Source: Nitrospira lenta (lineage in GTDB: Bacteria > Nitrospirota > Nitrospiria > Nitrospirales > Nitrospiraceae). From it: 64,000 bases of DNA. The notes beneath the pieces were generated by a model. That model was given only the letters and a program-made list of their open reading frames with translations. It ran no database searches and was not told the origin of the DNA. Location: assembly GCF_900403705.1 (NCBI RefSeq), contig NZ_OUNR01000018.1, positions 185,250 through 249,249 of the forward strand, written 5' to 3'. Made by a program: the position numbers and the translations under genes. This document shows positions 18,515-28,588 of the stretch, in pieces (within the stretch, counting starts at the first letter, position 1; the number at the start of each line of letters is the position of its first letter).

Positions 18515-18555
18515 GAGATCCTGCCTTGTCGCGTATTCTGAAACGTGAAGAAAAA

Positions 18556-19791
18556 CTAGATCGCCTGCCGCCCACGGGCCTTGCGAGACTCCATGATTGT
18601 CTGAATAGACTTCTCTAATGCCTGACCCATCGCAGCCCACGAATACTGATTTTGAACACGGGCCAATCCATTGCCCGCGATCCGGCTGACTGCTTCCTGA
18701 TCTGCAAGCAATCCTACAACTTTCTCTGCAAATATCTGAGGTTCATCGGCAAGGAGCACCTCGCGATTGTCGGCGAGATCCAATCCGTCGATGCTCAGCG
18801 ACGTCGCCACGATCGGTTTCTGCATGGCCATGGCGGCGAGCAGCTTGTTCTTCACGCCCGTGCCATACCGTAGCGGGCACACAAACACTGAAGCTTGGCT
18901 CAGATAAGGCCGCACATCTTCAACCTGCCCGGTCACATAGATGCCGGCGATGGCCCCCAACTCTTTGACTCGATCCGTCGGTTCACTGCCGACAATCCAG
19001 AACTCTGCGTTGGGGCGTTCTTTCCGCACGCGCGGAAAGATCTCTCGGGCAAAGAATACGGCGGCGTCTTCATTGGGGCCGTACCCCATCACCCCGGTAA
19101 AAACCAGCTTATCGGCATCGACCCGTGAATGGTCCGGGGCAAAGTATCCCATGTCAACGCCATTCGTAATGGTCATGGCATTGCTTGCCGACGAGACTTC
19201 GCGGATCACTTGCTCATCCACGGAAGAATTCGTGACGACAAGGTCGAACTTCCGTCCAAGCGCGCCTTCAAGCTGCTGTATTCGCATTAGGTGACTGTAG
19301 ATCGAGAGACGCCCCCGCCAGCCTCGGGTGGTCGTGAGCACTCTCCTGGCCATGAGCGTCATCGAATCATGCAGATCGATCATGGCGGGGACCGCGAGTC
19401 CCTGGTCAACGTACTGACCCATTGGAAGCAAGTCGACATAGATGAGATCGCAGCGATTCCGCACATACATCTCGTGAACCTTGCTGCAAATCGCCCGGTA
19501 ATACTCCGGGAATCGGAAGCGGGTTTCAAAACTAGCGGCCAAATGCAGCCTGTGCCACTGTTGGCCCCACCAAGTCATGGCCGGAGGATCAGCCAATACC
19601 TCAATCGCTGAAAACACCTTGGCTGCCGTTGGATCGTTCAGAAAAGACTGATGTCGCTCGCCGGAAGAACAATAGGTAAGTAGATACAACTCATGCTGCC
19701 GAGAGAGCTCCCGGCAGAGATTGAAGAGACGCGGAGACCCGGGCATCTTCGACGTCGCGGGAATATCTGGAGCCAGTACTAGTATTTTCAT
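18556..19791 (-). CDS. GT4 sugar transferase, PEP-CTERM/EpsH1-associated (stp1-like)
   Basis: A 411-residue GT-B enzyme with the features of the exosortase-associated sugar transferase group: APDIPATSKMPGSPRLFNL at the N terminus, GVMGYGPNEDAAVFFAREI at the domain junction, GQVEDVRPYLSQASVFVCP and RYGTGVKNKLLAAMAM. The broken gene at 1-999 shares the last three elements in recognisable form. It follows the sugar dehydrogenase with 39 bases and precedes the FemAB-like gene. It adds a sugar to a lipid-linked intermediate in the cytoplasm; which one is not known. Confidence 0.85.
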   Translation of the reverse strand: MKILVLAPDIPATSKMPGSPRLFNLCRELSRQHELYLLTYCSSGERHQSFLNDPTAAKVFSAIEVLADPPAMTWWGQQWHRLHLAASFETRFRFPEYYRAICSKVHEMYVRNRCDLIYVDLLPMGQYVDQGLAVPAMIDLHDSMTLMARRVLTTTRGWRGRLSIYSHLMRIQQLEGALGRKFDLVVTNSSVDEQVIREVSSASNAMTITNGVDMGYFAPDHSRVDADKLVFTGVMGYGPNEDAAVFFAREIFPRVRKERPNAEFWIVGSEPTDRVKELGAIAGIYVTGQVEDVRPYLSQASVFVCPLRYGTGVKNKLLAAMAMQKPIVATSLSIDGLDLADNREVLLADEPQIFAEKVVGLLADQEAVSRIAGNGLARVQNQYSWAAMGQALEKSIQTIMESRKARGRQAI

Positions 19792-19830
19792 CGCAAACTA
19801 CTTGCCGAACAACGCGCCGCCCTCGCCTCA

Positions 19831-21150
19831 TTACCAGCAAATACCATCATAGGACGCGGTTAGACCTTCCCGGCCTTCAATCCGAGCCAAATCGATAATG
19901 AGCTGGTCCTGGCGCATGCGTTTCAACGCTGGCAGAAACTCGGCCGAGGCATATCCGACGACAACGACTTGGGCTGCATCCACGAGATCTTCCGCCCGCT
20001 CGACCAACAAAGAAGAAAGATGTGGAATGTGCTCTTCAATGAACCGCTTATTCGCGCCGATCAAACGACTGGTCGCGACATTCTTATCGTAGATTTTTAC
20101 CTGAAAGCCTTTTCCAAGAAGCGTCTCGATAACCTCAACCAATGGACTTTCTCGAAGATCGTCGGTATCCGGCTTAAATGTCATGCCGAGAAATCCGACT
20201 TTCCTCTTTCCCAGACCCACGATTCGCTGAATAACACCTTTAATATGGACCCCATTGCTCTGAAGAATCGCGTTCAACACCGGCACCTCAACATCCGTCC
20301 GTTTTGCCTGATAAGAGAGGGCGCGAAGATCCTTGGGAAGGCAGGATCCTCCAAATGCAAAACCAGGCTTCAAATACACTTTTGACAAATTCAACTTTGT
20401 ATCTTGGCAAAAGATGTCCATAACGGCATGACTGTCGATACCAAGCCGCTTGCAGATATTTCCAATCTCGTTCGCAAACGTCACTTTCAAAGCATGAAAC
20501 GCATTGTCGGAATACTTCACCATCTCCGCAGCGCGAATCGATGTCCGAATCGTCGGCGCGACGATGCCGGCATAGATTTCTTCCACCACATCCCCCTCGC
20601 CGGCTTGCCGCTCACCAATCACGATCTTCGGAGGATGATAATAATCTTTCACCGAAGTGCCTTCTCGAAGAAACTCAGGATTGTAACAGACAAATAATCC
20701 GTCCCCGACCGTCTTTCCTGAATGCTTTTCAAGGATCGGAATAGCCACGTCCTCCGTTGTTCCCGGCAACGTCGTACTGCGGAACACCACGGTGTGCGGA
20801 GTCTTTTTATCGCGCAGAGCCACGCCGATATCTTCACACACCCGCTTCATATGGGTCAGATCAAGACTGCCATTGGCTTGACTCGGCGTCCCCACACAAA
20901 TAAATGAGACATCCGTGTTCTGAATTCCTTCGGCTGACGACACCGTGGCTTTTAACAGCCCTTGCTTCTGAGCCTTGGCAATGAACTCAGAGATATCAGG
21001 CTCGACGATCGGAGCGGCTCCTGAATTAATCGAGGCCACCTTGTCGGCATTGACGTCGACACCCCAGACCGTGTGCCCACTGGAAGCCAAACAGCCTGCC
21101 GAAACCGTCCCCACATAGCCCAGACCGAAGACACTGATTTTCTTCGCCAT
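19831..21150 (-). CDS. UDP-glucose/GDP-mannose 6-dehydrogenase family (AlgD/Ugd-like)
   Basis: 439 residues from ATG 21150, which has AGGAG seven bases upstream; a GTG one codon earlier has no advantage. The NAD-binding GLGYVG is at 9-14, GTPSQANGSLDL and RSTTLPGTT follow, and the catalytic cysteine is Cys270 in GFAFGGSCLPKDLRAL. The enzyme oxidises C6 of a nucleotide hexose twice to the uronic acid. Several segments (GGSCLPKD, NPEFLREGT, HTVVFRSTTLPGT) look closest to GDP-mannose dehydrogenase AlgD. The neighbouring UDP-xylose synthase argues for UDP-glucuronate as product, so substrate is left open. Confidence 0.88.
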   Translation of the reverse strand: MAKKISVFGLGYVGTVSAGCLASSGHTVWGVDVNADKVASINSGAAPIVEPDISEFIAKAQKQGLLKATVSSAEGIQNTDVSFICVGTPSQANGSLDLTHMKRVCEDIGVALRDKKTPHTVVFRSTTLPGTTEDVAIPILEKHSGKTVGDGLFVCYNPEFLREGTSVKDYYHPPKIVIGERQAGEGDVVEEIYAGIVAPTIRTSIRAAEMVKYSDNAFHALKVTFANEIGNICKRLGIDSHAVMDIFCQDTKLNLSKVYLKPGFAFGGSCLPKDLRALSYQAKRTDVEVPVLNAILQSNGVHIKGVIQRIVGLGKRKVGFLGMTFKPDTDDLRESPLVEVIETLLGKGFQVKIYDKNVATSRLIGANKRFIEEHIPHLSSLLVERAEDLVDAAQVVVVGYASAEFLPALKRMRQDQLIIDLARIEGREGLTASYDGICW

Positions 21151-21206
21151 CACTCTCTCCTCACTCTAGACTCACTCATTCGTTTCTCTACGCCGACAGG
21201 GTGCGA

Positions 21207-22211
21207 TCAGATCACCTGACGGAAGTATTCGATCGTCTTTCGCAAACCGTCCTCCAGCTCAACCTTCGGTTCCCATCTGAGAAATTCCTTAGCGCGACGG
21301 ATGTCCGGCCGACGCACTTTCGGATCATCCACAGGTAAGGGTCTATGCTCGATCTGGCTCTTCGACTCCGTAAGCTTAAGTACCAACTCAGCAATCTGCT
21401 TGACGGTCAACTCCCGTGGATTGCCGATATTCACAGGGTCGTGCATCGTTTCCTTCAGAGGCTGGTCTGACTTGGTCAGAAAGCTTGATCGGTCCGTCCG
21501 TTCAGCCACAGACTTGTCCGAATCGATGAGTAGGAGCTCCGTAATGCCACGCACAAGATCATCGACATAGCAGAAGCTTCGCGTCTGGTTTCCGTCACCA
21601 AAAATGGTCAACGCTTTCCCTTGGAGCGCTTGCACGACGAAATTCGAAACGACCCGGCCATCGTGCGGCCGCATCCGCGGACCATAGGTATTGAAGATAC
21701 GTACAATCCTGGTATCCACACCATGGTAACGGTGGTAGGCCATCGTCATGGCTTCGGCAAAGCGCTTTGCTTCATCATACACACCGCGCGCGCCGATCGG
21801 ATTTACATTCCCCCAGTAGGACTCCGGCTGCGGATTAAGCAAGGGATCGCCATAGACCTCAGAGGTACTGGCTAAGAGCAGACGAGCTCCCTTGGCTTTA
21901 GCCAAACCCAATGCCTTGTGGGTACCCAGAGCTCCCACTTTGAGCGTAGCAATAGGCATCTCAAGATAGTCTTGCGGACTCGCCGGAGAAGCGAAGTGCA
22001 GGATAGCGTCTAATTTACCGTCTATGTGGATATAGTCACAAATGTTGTACTTAATGAAACTGAACTTTGGGTTCCCCATTAAATGAGAGATATTTTCGAC
22101 ACGACCGGTAATCAAGTTGTCCATGGCCACAACTTCATGACCTTTGCCGATCAGCAAATCGCTTAAGTGGCTTCCCAGAAATCCCGCTCCGCCCGTAATC
22201 AGTATGCGCAT
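21207..22211 (-). CDS. UDP-glucuronate decarboxylase / UDP-xylose synthase-like SDR
   Basis: 334 residues of the extended SDR fold. GGAGFLG at 7-13 binds NAD, STSEVYG lies near 115-121, and the catalytic pair Y145/K149 is in [11 protein letters not shown], the form typical of UDP-xylose synthases. [21 protein letters not shown] also matches that subfamily. The enzyme would oxidise UDP-glucuronate, decarboxylate it and release UDP-xylose. The dehydrogenase directly downstream could supply UDP-glucuronate. AAGGAG is nine bases before the start. A 319-base gap separates it from the carbamoyltransferase upstream. Confidence 0.88.
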   Translation of the reverse strand: MRILITGGAGFLGSHLSDLLIGKGHEVVAMDNLITGRVENISHLMGNPKFSFIKYNICDYIHIDGKLDAILHFASPASPQDYLEMPIATLKVGALGTHKALGLAKAKGARLLLASTSEVYGDPLLNPQPESYWGNVNPIGARGVYDEAKRFAEAMTMAYHRYHGVDTRIVRIFNTYGPRMRPHDGRVVSNFVVQALQGKALTIFGDGNQTRSFCYVDDLVRGITELLLIDSDKSVAERTDRSSFLTKSDQPLKETMHDPVNIGNPRELTVKQIAELVLKLTESKSQIEHRPLPVDDPKVRRPDIRRAKEFLRWEPKVELEDGLRKTIEYFRQVI

Positions 22212-22530
22212 ACAGCTACACTCCTTCTTCTGGAAGCGTCTTCAGTTATGTTCGATAAGCAGCCACGATAGGCTCAATCACAGAGATCGCTAGCTTGTGA
22301 ACAATCTACACGCGTGGCAGCGGATGCACCATTCTATTCTGCATTTTCGAAAGCCAGCCCGATTCTCGCAACCCTATTTGCGGATAGCCTTTACTGAGGT
22401 GCTCCCCGGGACAGAGCCAAGGGATTTGGAAGCCGCCGTTTTTAACTTGCTTCTAACAGACCTGGCATAAAAAGTCCGGCTGGAGTCTCGGGCTGAAGGG
22501 ATACGCCAATACTCGCCCCGCACAATCCCT
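22212..22530. other. Intergenic region before the UDP-xylose synthase gene
   Basis: No gene, RNA or terminator with a clear stem and T tract was recognised here. Open frames present are short and unlike any family. As an unusually long gap in a densely packed operon it may hold a promoter for the two nucleotide-sugar genes, but no convincing -35/-10 pair was found; one GG-N10-GC pair is judged chance. Confidence 0.4.
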
Positions 22531-24378
22531 CTAGTCGAGTTCGAACTCATTCTTCCAATCAGAATCCCCTTCGAGCGGTTTCTGATCCGTCTTGTACAGC
22601 ACACAGTTCTCCAGCACGAGCACATCCATCTCTGTTCGCATAAAACAGCGATACGCATCTTCAGGAGTATGGACAATCGGCTCACCTCGAACATTGAATG
22701 AGGTATTCACCAGCACGGCATAGCCGGTTTGCGCTTCAAAGGCTTTCAGCAGACTATGATAGCGAGGGTTGGTCTCCTCATGGACCGTTTGGACTCTCGC
22801 CGAATAATCCAGGTGCGTAACCGAGGGAATGTCTGAGCGCTGAACGTTCAAGAGATCGATACCCCATAAATCTTTTTGCGCGATCGTCTTGGGACAACGC
22901 CGTTTTTCGTTAACCGGGGCCACAATGAGCATGTAGGGACTATCAGAGTGCAAGTCAAAGTAGTCCGCAACCCGCTCCCGAAGCACTGAAGGAGCGAAGG
23001 GTCGAAACGACTCGCGGTACTTGATCTTCAGGTTCATCACTGACTGCATCTTGGTACTGCGGGCATCTCCTAGGATACTCCGCCCACCGAGGGATCGCGG
23101 ACCGAACTCCATACGGCCTTGCAGCCATCCCACAACCTTTTCTGCCGCAAGATCTTTTGCCACCTGCTCGGCCAGCGCTGCATCATCAAGCCGGATATAC
23201 GGCGCGTCTTTCGCCCGTAAAAACTCCTCAATCTCGGCATTGGTGAATGCTGGGCCTAGATAGGTCCCCTTCATCTTATCGCGCTTGCCGTCTGAAACCC
23301 GGGGCTTGCCCTCAAACTGGTGCCACACAGATAAGGCCGCGCCGAGCGCGCCTCCTGCATCACCGGCCGCTGGCTGAATCCAGAGTCCTTTGTGCGGCCC
23401 TTCTCGCAAGATTCGGCCGTTTCCCACACAGTTGAGCGCAACCCCTCCGGCAAGGCACAAGTTTTCCACACCCGTCTCTCGATGAAGCGTCCGGGCCAAT
23501 CGGAGCATGACCTCTTCCGTCACCTCTTGGACAGATCGCGCCAAATCCATCTCACGTTGCCCCAACTTGGCTTCAGGCGTGCGCGGAGGACCACCGAACA
23601 CATGGTCGAACTTCCGGCTCGTCATCGTCAGCCCAGTACAGTAGTTGAAATACTCCATGTTCAACCGAAACGTCCCGTCGGGCTTCACATCGATCAAATG
23701 CTCATAGATAGCCTTCACATACTTCGGCTCGCCATACGGGGCAAGCCCCATCACTTTATACTCACCCGAATTGACCTTGAATCCGGTGTAATAGGTGAAC
23801 GCGGAGTACAACAGACCTAAGGAATGCGGGAACGGAATCTCCCACAAAGGCGTAAGGGTGTTCCCTTGACCTTGCCAGGCAGATGTCGTCGCCCATTCCC
23901 CCACTCCATCCATGCACAACACCACGGCCGAGTCATAGGGGGAGGCAAAGAATGCAGACGCTGCATGGGACTCGTGATGCTCGGAGAACAACAGCTGAGG
24001 CAGATCGCTCTTCGCCATTCCCTCCCCATGCTTGAGGAACTCATCCCGCAGAAGAGTTTTCAGTAAAAGCTTTTCTTTCATCCACACCGGCATCGCCGCA
24101 AGAAACGATTGGAGGCCGGCCGGAGCGAACGCCAAATAGGTTTCCAACAGACGCTCGAACTTCACCAGCGGCTTGTCATAAAACACCAGATGCGTGATAT
24201 CTCCGAAGCGAATCCCGCCTTCGCGCAAACAATAGTCGATGGCACGGTGAGGAAATCCAGGATCATGCTTCTTCCTAGTGAATCGCTCCTCTTGTGCCGC
24301 GGCGACTATCTCGCCGTCACGAACCAAACACGCGGCACTATCGTGATAGTAAGCTGATACCCCAAGAATGCATGCCAT
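22531..24378 (-). CDS. NodU/CmcH-family carbamoyltransferase
   Basis: 615 residues. The N-terminal Kae1/TsaD-like ASKHA domain has ILGVSAYYHDSAACL, EERFTRKKHDPGFP, HHESHAASAFF (histidines 134, 135 and 138) and VVLCMDGVGEW. The C-terminal carbamoyl-transfer domain has GRMEFGPRSLGGRSIL and RESFRPFAPSVL. The enzyme makes carbamoyl-adenylate from carbamoyl phosphate and ATP and passes the carbamoyl group to a hydroxyl, here most likely on a sugar. Family partners SxtJ and DUF5989 are in the same locus but 7.5 kb downstream. The start ATG has GGAG in front and the downstream gap is long. Confidence 0.92.
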   Translation of the reverse strand: MACILGVSAYYHDSAACLVRDGEIVAAAQEERFTRKKHDPGFPHRAIDYCLREGGIRFGDITHLVFYDKPLVKFERLLETYLAFAPAGLQSFLAAMPVWMKEKLLLKTLLRDEFLKHGEGMAKSDLPQLLFSEHHESHAASAFFASPYDSAVVLCMDGVGEWATTSAWQGQGNTLTPLWEIPFPHSLGLLYSAFTYYTGFKVNSGEYKVMGLAPYGEPKYVKAIYEHLIDVKPDGTFRLNMEYFNYCTGLTMTSRKFDHVFGGPPRTPEAKLGQREMDLARSVQEVTEEVMLRLARTLHRETGVENLCLAGGVALNCVGNGRILREGPHKGLWIQPAAGDAGGALGAALSVWHQFEGKPRVSDGKRDKMKGTYLGPAFTNAEIEEFLRAKDAPYIRLDDAALAEQVAKDLAAEKVVGWLQGRMEFGPRSLGGRSILGDARSTKMQSVMNLKIKYRESFRPFAPSVLRERVADYFDLHSDSPYMLIVAPVNEKRRCPKTIAQKDLWGIDLLNVQRSDIPSVTHLDYSARVQTVHEETNPRYHSLLKAFEAQTGYAVLVNTSFNVRGEPIVHTPEDAYRCFMRTEMDVLVLENCVLYKTDQKPLEGDSDWKNEFELD

Positions 24379-24419
24379 GTGTTTTCTCCAAGAATTACCG
24401 ATTGAAGCCGGGAATTGTC

Positions 24420-25586
24420 CTATCCTACGGTGGGTCGATCATTTCGCCCAAGCAGATTCAGGAAAATTGCTTCGTAGCGGGCAGAAGCCACTTCCCATTG
24501 AAAATGCTTTCTCACGGTTTCATAACCTGCACGGCCCAGCTGTTCTGCCAGAACAGGATCAATCCAGACCTTACTGATTGCATCACGCAAGGCTTGAGGG
24601 TTTTCGGGTTCTACCAGAATCCCGTTACGGCCGTCTTCAATAATTTCAGGAATCCCACCAACGGCGGATGCCACAACCGGTTTCATACTGGAGAACGCCT
24701 CCAATATGGCAATCCCAAAGGGTTCCGCGCGAGACGGCAATACCAGAAGCGTACATTGGCGTAACAGCTTCTTGACACCGATTCGGTCTTGCGAGCCCAG
24801 AAATTTCACCTTCTGCGTCAGGTTTAACCGAGAAACTAAATCCTCAAGCTGCCCTCGAAGAGGACCATCTCCGGCCAGCCACAATTCCATCTCAGGATGA
24901 GCCTGGCCAAGCAGCTGGAACGCTTTGATCAGCACGTCCACCGCTTTTCTTGGCTGCAGCAGAGCAATACACAAAACAAAACGCCCGCTCTGCAACACAT
25001 CCCACTCCTCCGTGCCAAATTCAGTGAGGTCCACCGCATTATGAATGGCAGAAGACTTGGTACGGAATCCAGGAAACCTTGCCAACGCAGCATCCAGAGT
25101 GCTCTTGGATGGAGCGACAAGCCAATCAGCGGAAGTGATCAGGATCTCAAGTGCCTTTGGATACCGCCTTTCCGGCGCTCCCCTCGGGAAAAGATCACCA
25201 CCATGTACCGAGATCACAAGCTTGAACCGGCAAAAATGGCGAAGCAACGAGAAGTAGACCCCGGACCCAATAGGGTAGTGAATATTTACGATATCGATAT
25301 CATGTCGAGCCAGTAACGTCCTCAGTTGATGGAGGGTATGGAAGAGATAGAATGCAAATCCCAAAACAGATTTTACTGGAGATTCAGGAACAAAGGGATT
25401 CCGAAGATTGAGTTCGTATCCCGGGAAATTCCACTTTGTAACAGTCGCTTTCAACGAAGACGCTTCCCCGGGATGAAGAAACCAGATATGGTGCCCGGCC
25501 TTCTGCAGCTGACGAGCCACATTCCCCACGACCGAGGCCACGCCGCCAACCTCTTGATCCCATGGCACGACCAGCAGCACATTCAT
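24420..25586 (-). CDS. GT4-family glycosyltransferase
   Basis: Start 25586 (MNVLLVVPWDQEVGG) overlaps the upstream stop as ATGA and gives 388 residues; an in-frame codon at 25646 would overlap by 64 bases. The N-terminal GGVASVVGNVARQL loop and the C-terminal VLCIALLQPRKAVDVLIKAF, WLAGDGPLRGQLE and EPFGIAILEAFSS are GT4 signatures. It is the last of five neighbouring GT4 genes (31177 to 24420), so it probably adds one sugar of the repeat unit. The acceptor is unknown. Confidence 0.86.
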   Translation of the reverse strand: MNVLLVVPWDQEVGGVASVVGNVARQLQKAGHHIWFLHPGEASSLKATVTKWNFPGYELNLRNPFVPESPVKSVLGFAFYLFHTLHQLRTLLARHDIDIVNIHYPIGSGVYFSLLRHFCRFKLVISVHGGDLFPRGAPERRYPKALEILITSADWLVAPSKSTLDAALARFPGFRTKSSAIHNAVDLTEFGTEEWDVLQSGRFVLCIALLQPRKAVDVLIKAFQLLGQAHPEMELWLAGDGPLRGQLEDLVSRLNLTQKVKFLGSQDRIGVKKLLRQCTLLVLPSRAEPFGIAILEAFSSMKPVVASAVGGIPEIIEDGRNGILVEPENPQALRDAISKVWIDPVLAEQLGRAGYETVRKHFQWEVASARYEAIFLNLLGRNDRPTVG

Positions 25587-26902
25587 CGGCACTCTCCGCG
25601 CGGATTTATCGGAGACCGTTTTACCTCTGCAATCGTTGACTCCCACCGTTGGATCATCACATCCAAACCGAACTCCTTGCGAGCAACCTCCTGCCCGCGT
25701 AAGGCAACGTCATCCAATACTGCAGGGTTGCTAATAAACTCCGTGAGACGGCGCGCGAGCGTGCCAGAGTCTGCTTTGGGAATGAGTGGCAAATCGGCAA
25801 GCTTGGCGACCTCGATTGCACCGCCACTCCCCGTGGTCAGAACCGCACAACCGGCCAACATCGCCTCAACCATCACAAGGGGAAGACCTTCTTCTCTGGT
25901 ACTCACAAAAACCAGAATGTCATGACATTTGTACACTTCTGGCATGCGATCGTGCGGAACCTTTCCAAGAAACGTGACAGCCTCGGTCAAGCCCAATTCC
26001 TGAACACGCCTTCGGATGCCGTCAAGATACTCACCGGGATTATCCCCGGCAATTGAGAGCGTCAGGCGGGAACGGAGCTGCGGAGGTACTTGCCCAAATG
26101 CTTCCACAGCCGTATGCAACCCACGGTCTAGAGTAATTTGCCCCGCATAGAGAAGTCGTATCGGGCCTTCCATGCCATGGCGACGCACGGGGGCTAGAAA
26201 ATGGTCAATCGGCACACCGCCAAAAATGACTTCAGAAGAGAGGAACGTGAGACCAGCATCACGATACAGCGTCCGAAGGAATTCGCTGACAAACACCATG
26301 TGACGAGGTTGGTTCGGGAACTGCCTTGTCGGAATCCCTTCGGAGGCAATCTGTCGTTCCCACCTACGTCCGAACCATCTCAACAACGGCTGTATCGGCT
26401 TCGCCCCCCAACTCCCATCCCATAGGCCCTCCCAAAACGGCGCCACCTTTTCACCTGCCACTCCATACTCGTTGATCATCCACGGATGTTCGATCCAATG
26501 AATATCCGGGATATGCTTTTCTGCTGGCATCGGCAGCAAGTTCATTGAGAGCCCGTTCATACTCCACCAGTTCACAATGTCCGGCTTGAATCCAGACAAA
26601 ATTTTGGCAAACCGACGAGCATCCGCAAGTTGCCGTCTCGCATGCACAAGCGTCCAAGGCCGACTGGGAGGCTGTGGTCCATACGCATAGATATCGAGCC
26701 ACCGATCCACCCGCACTCCCTCAATCTCTTCGGTAGCCCGATGAAATCCCCCCGAGAAATCCATCGGCAAACCATAAACACTCGTGAGCACACGAACCTC
26801 ATGACCACGCTGCTGCATGGTTTCAGCGACCTGCTTGCACCGGACCTCGTACCCACCTCGATAGTGGGGCGGGTAGAAATTACTGACCATCAGAATTTTC
26901 AT
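25583..26902 (-). CDS. GT4-family glycosyltransferase
   Basis: Start 26902 (MKILMVSNFYPPHYRGG) is supported by GAGGA a few bases upstream and gives 439 residues. YRGGYEVRCKQVAETM is a typical acceptor-side loop, and the donor domain carries IRLLYAGQITLDRGLHTAVE, SIAGDNPGEYLDG, FLGKVPHDRMPEVY and STREEGLPLVMVEAM. It is ATGA-coupled to the next glycosyltransferase. The long N-terminal domain (about 215 residues) is larger than in its neighbours. Substrate is unknown. Confidence 0.86.
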   Translation of the reverse strand: MKILMVSNFYPPHYRGGYEVRCKQVAETMQQRGHEVRVLTSVYGLPMDFSGGFHRATEEIEGVRVDRWLDIYAYGPQPPSRPWTLVHARRQLADARRFAKILSGFKPDIVNWWSMNGLSMNLLPMPAEKHIPDIHWIEHPWMINEYGVAGEKVAPFWEGLWDGSWGAKPIQPLLRWFGRRWERQIASEGIPTRQFPNQPRHMVFVSEFLRTLYRDAGLTFLSSEVIFGGVPIDHFLAPVRRHGMEGPIRLLYAGQITLDRGLHTAVEAFGQVPPQLRSRLTLSIAGDNPGEYLDGIRRRVQELGLTEAVTFLGKVPHDRMPEVYKCHDILVFVSTREEGLPLVMVEAMLAGCAVLTTGSGGAIEVAKLADLPLIPKADSGTLARRLTEFISNPAVLDDVALRGQEVARKEFGLDVMIQRWESTIAEVKRSPINPRGECR

Positions 26903-26918
26903 ATCGTCCTCAATCCCG

Positions 26919-28202
26919 TCATACGGAAGTCTCGCCTGCCCCAACCGCGTTGGCTCCTAACTGAGACGTGAGCCGACCATCGTGCAACAACTCCGCAGCT
27001 AATTGACTTAACCGTTGATTGAAGATCTCCGGGCAGAACGCCGCACTCCGCTCACGGGCTGCTCGCCCCATGCTTTGGCACAGTGATTCACTGCTGGCCA
27101 CGCGGTTTGTATACTGAAGCAACGATTCGGCATCCCGGCAAAGAAACCCGCTCTTCTCATGCTCAACAATCTCCGGCTGCCCTCCACTCATCGGTACCAG
27201 AGGGACACAACCTGCCCCCATGGCCTCGACGGTCGCAATTCCGAAGTGCTCCATCCGTTCCGGGGGGACATTGGAATCACCGCCAAGAGCCGTCGCATGC
27301 CAATAGAGCTTGGCCCTCGCCAAATATGTCCATACCGTCTCCCGGGAGGCATTCACAACAAAGCTCACGGGGAGATCTGCGGCGAGGGATTTGAGCTTAT
27401 CGAGATACGCCAGATCTTGCGGCAAGTCGGTACAGAACCCGATCAAGCACAAGCGCCAAGCCCCTCCATTCATGGACACAAACTTCCGGAACGTTTCCAA
27501 TTGCAGCCCATGATTCTTCCCATCGGTCACGATGAATCGTCCGAGCGACACGATGATGTTTTCTTTCGGCAACGAGACCGTTGTCACCGCGACAGGGGGA
27601 TAGAGCACCTCGGCCGACCGCTTCCACCGCCGCTGAACCCACGACGAAGTAAACTGAGAATTGCCGATCACCGTGCGATAGCCTCGCATGCGCCAATGCC
27701 AGAGAGCCGAATAGCCCTGTGTCCTGGCCCAGCGACTAAGCGCGCTTCGCGCGGCCCATCCCTCCGTGCGGGAAAGTTCCTCGCTTGGATGCCATTCAAA
27801 AGGAAAGTGGCAGTAGACCATCCCATGCTTGGCAGCACAAAATGGCGGAGTTCCGTGTCCTGAATAGATGAACAAGTCGTAAGGCTCGGTGAGTCGGCGA
27901 TCAAACTCCAGCCTTTCCCGCACATAGCTGGGGGTGAGCCCTGGCAGCGAGAAGGTCCCTAACGAATTCGACACGATCCGTTCGTTGACCCGGCTCAAAT
28001 CGAGTCCGAAAGCTTTAGCTAACCCGGCCACTGTGTAGCCCTTTCCACTGTGGATCACATCGACCGCATAGTGTTGCGACAATCGAGCAGCCATAGCAGC
28101 CACCACTAGCTGGCTTCCACCGAGACGAAGTGAAACATGATCAAAAATTCCGACCCGAAGGAGGGGAATCTGACAAGAGGCTGTAGAAACTGGGTGAGCC
28201 AT
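26919..28202 (-). CDS. GT4-family glycosyltransferase, ALG11-like
   Basis: 427 residues with GGSQLVVAAMAARL near the start, MVYCHFPFEWHPSEE in the acceptor domain and the donor-domain pattern RFIVTDGKNHGLQLE, HATALGGDSNVPPERMEHF then GIATVEAMGAG. The HFP and EHFGIATVE segments recall ALG11-type mannosyltransferases, so a mannosyl-like transfer to a lipid-linked glycan is possible, not shown. It has a 386-base gap upstream, so it may be the first gene of its own transcript, and the next gene follows 16 bases later. Confidence 0.83.
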   Translation of the reverse strand: MAHPVSTASCQIPLLRVGIFDHVSLRLGGSQLVVAAMAARLSQHYAVDVIHSGKGYTVAGLAKAFGLDLSRVNERIVSNSLGTFSLPGLTPSYVRERLEFDRRLTEPYDLFIYSGHGTPPFCAAKHGMVYCHFPFEWHPSEELSRTEGWAARSALSRWARTQGYSALWHWRMRGYRTVIGNSQFTSSWVQRRWKRSAEVLYPPVAVTTVSLPKENIIVSLGRFIVTDGKNHGLQLETFRKFVSMNGGAWRLCLIGFCTDLPQDLAYLDKLKSLAADLPVSFVVNASRETVWTYLARAKLYWHATALGGDSNVPPERMEHFGIATVEAMGAGCVPLVPMSGGQPEIVEHEKSGFLCRDAESLLQYTNRVASSESLCQSMGRAARERSAAFCPEIFNQRLSQLAAELLHDGRLTSQLGANAVGAGETSV

Positions 28203-28588
28203 TATTTACTCAGAACCTAACTCAACAAGCGAGAAGTTGATCCTATCGGAGATGACTGCTTCCATTCAAAAGCGCCCCAATAGATTGGAGCCACAATGTC
28301 CTCAGAAATACAAATCCATCAAATACCCTGGCCGATTGAGCAGAAAACACATGAACATTGGGTTCAGTACCGTCACATATGACGTCAGCAAGACAAGAAG
28401 CAGAGAAGGCTCATATGGATAGTGCAAGCCAAGTAACAACCCATCAATATCCAAACTCTTGTGAGCCCTCTGATGATCTTCCCCGATCGAGAGGCCCTTA
28501 CTTCGACCATTTCCACATCCGCTCAATGACACACTACACCGAATACCCTCTATCACCCCTGGAATGCCTTAAAGGCTCTTTGCCCAAC
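28203..28588. other. Intergenic region, longest protein-free gap in the minus-strand locus
   Basis: No homologous protein, tRNA or hairpin terminator was recognised. The best hairpin candidate, GCCTTTAAGGC near 28568-28578, has too small a loop and no T run. An 84-codon minus-strand frame (28302-28556) has hydrophobic pieces but resembles nothing and lacks a good ribosome site. The gap may hold a promoter for the glycosyltransferase at 26919, but none could be pointed to with confidence. Confidence 0.4.

Noticed and set aside
22317..22330. GG-N10-GC pair resembling a sigma-54 promoter
   Set aside because: The flanking bases do not match the TGGCAC/TTGC consensus and such pairs are frequent by chance.
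28302..28556. 84-codon minus-strand frame in the long intergenic gap
   Set aside because: It has hydrophobic stretches but no ribosome site or similarity, and no family is recalled.
28568..28578. GCCTTTAAGGC near-palindrome as terminator
   Set aside because: The loop would be too small and no T tract follows.
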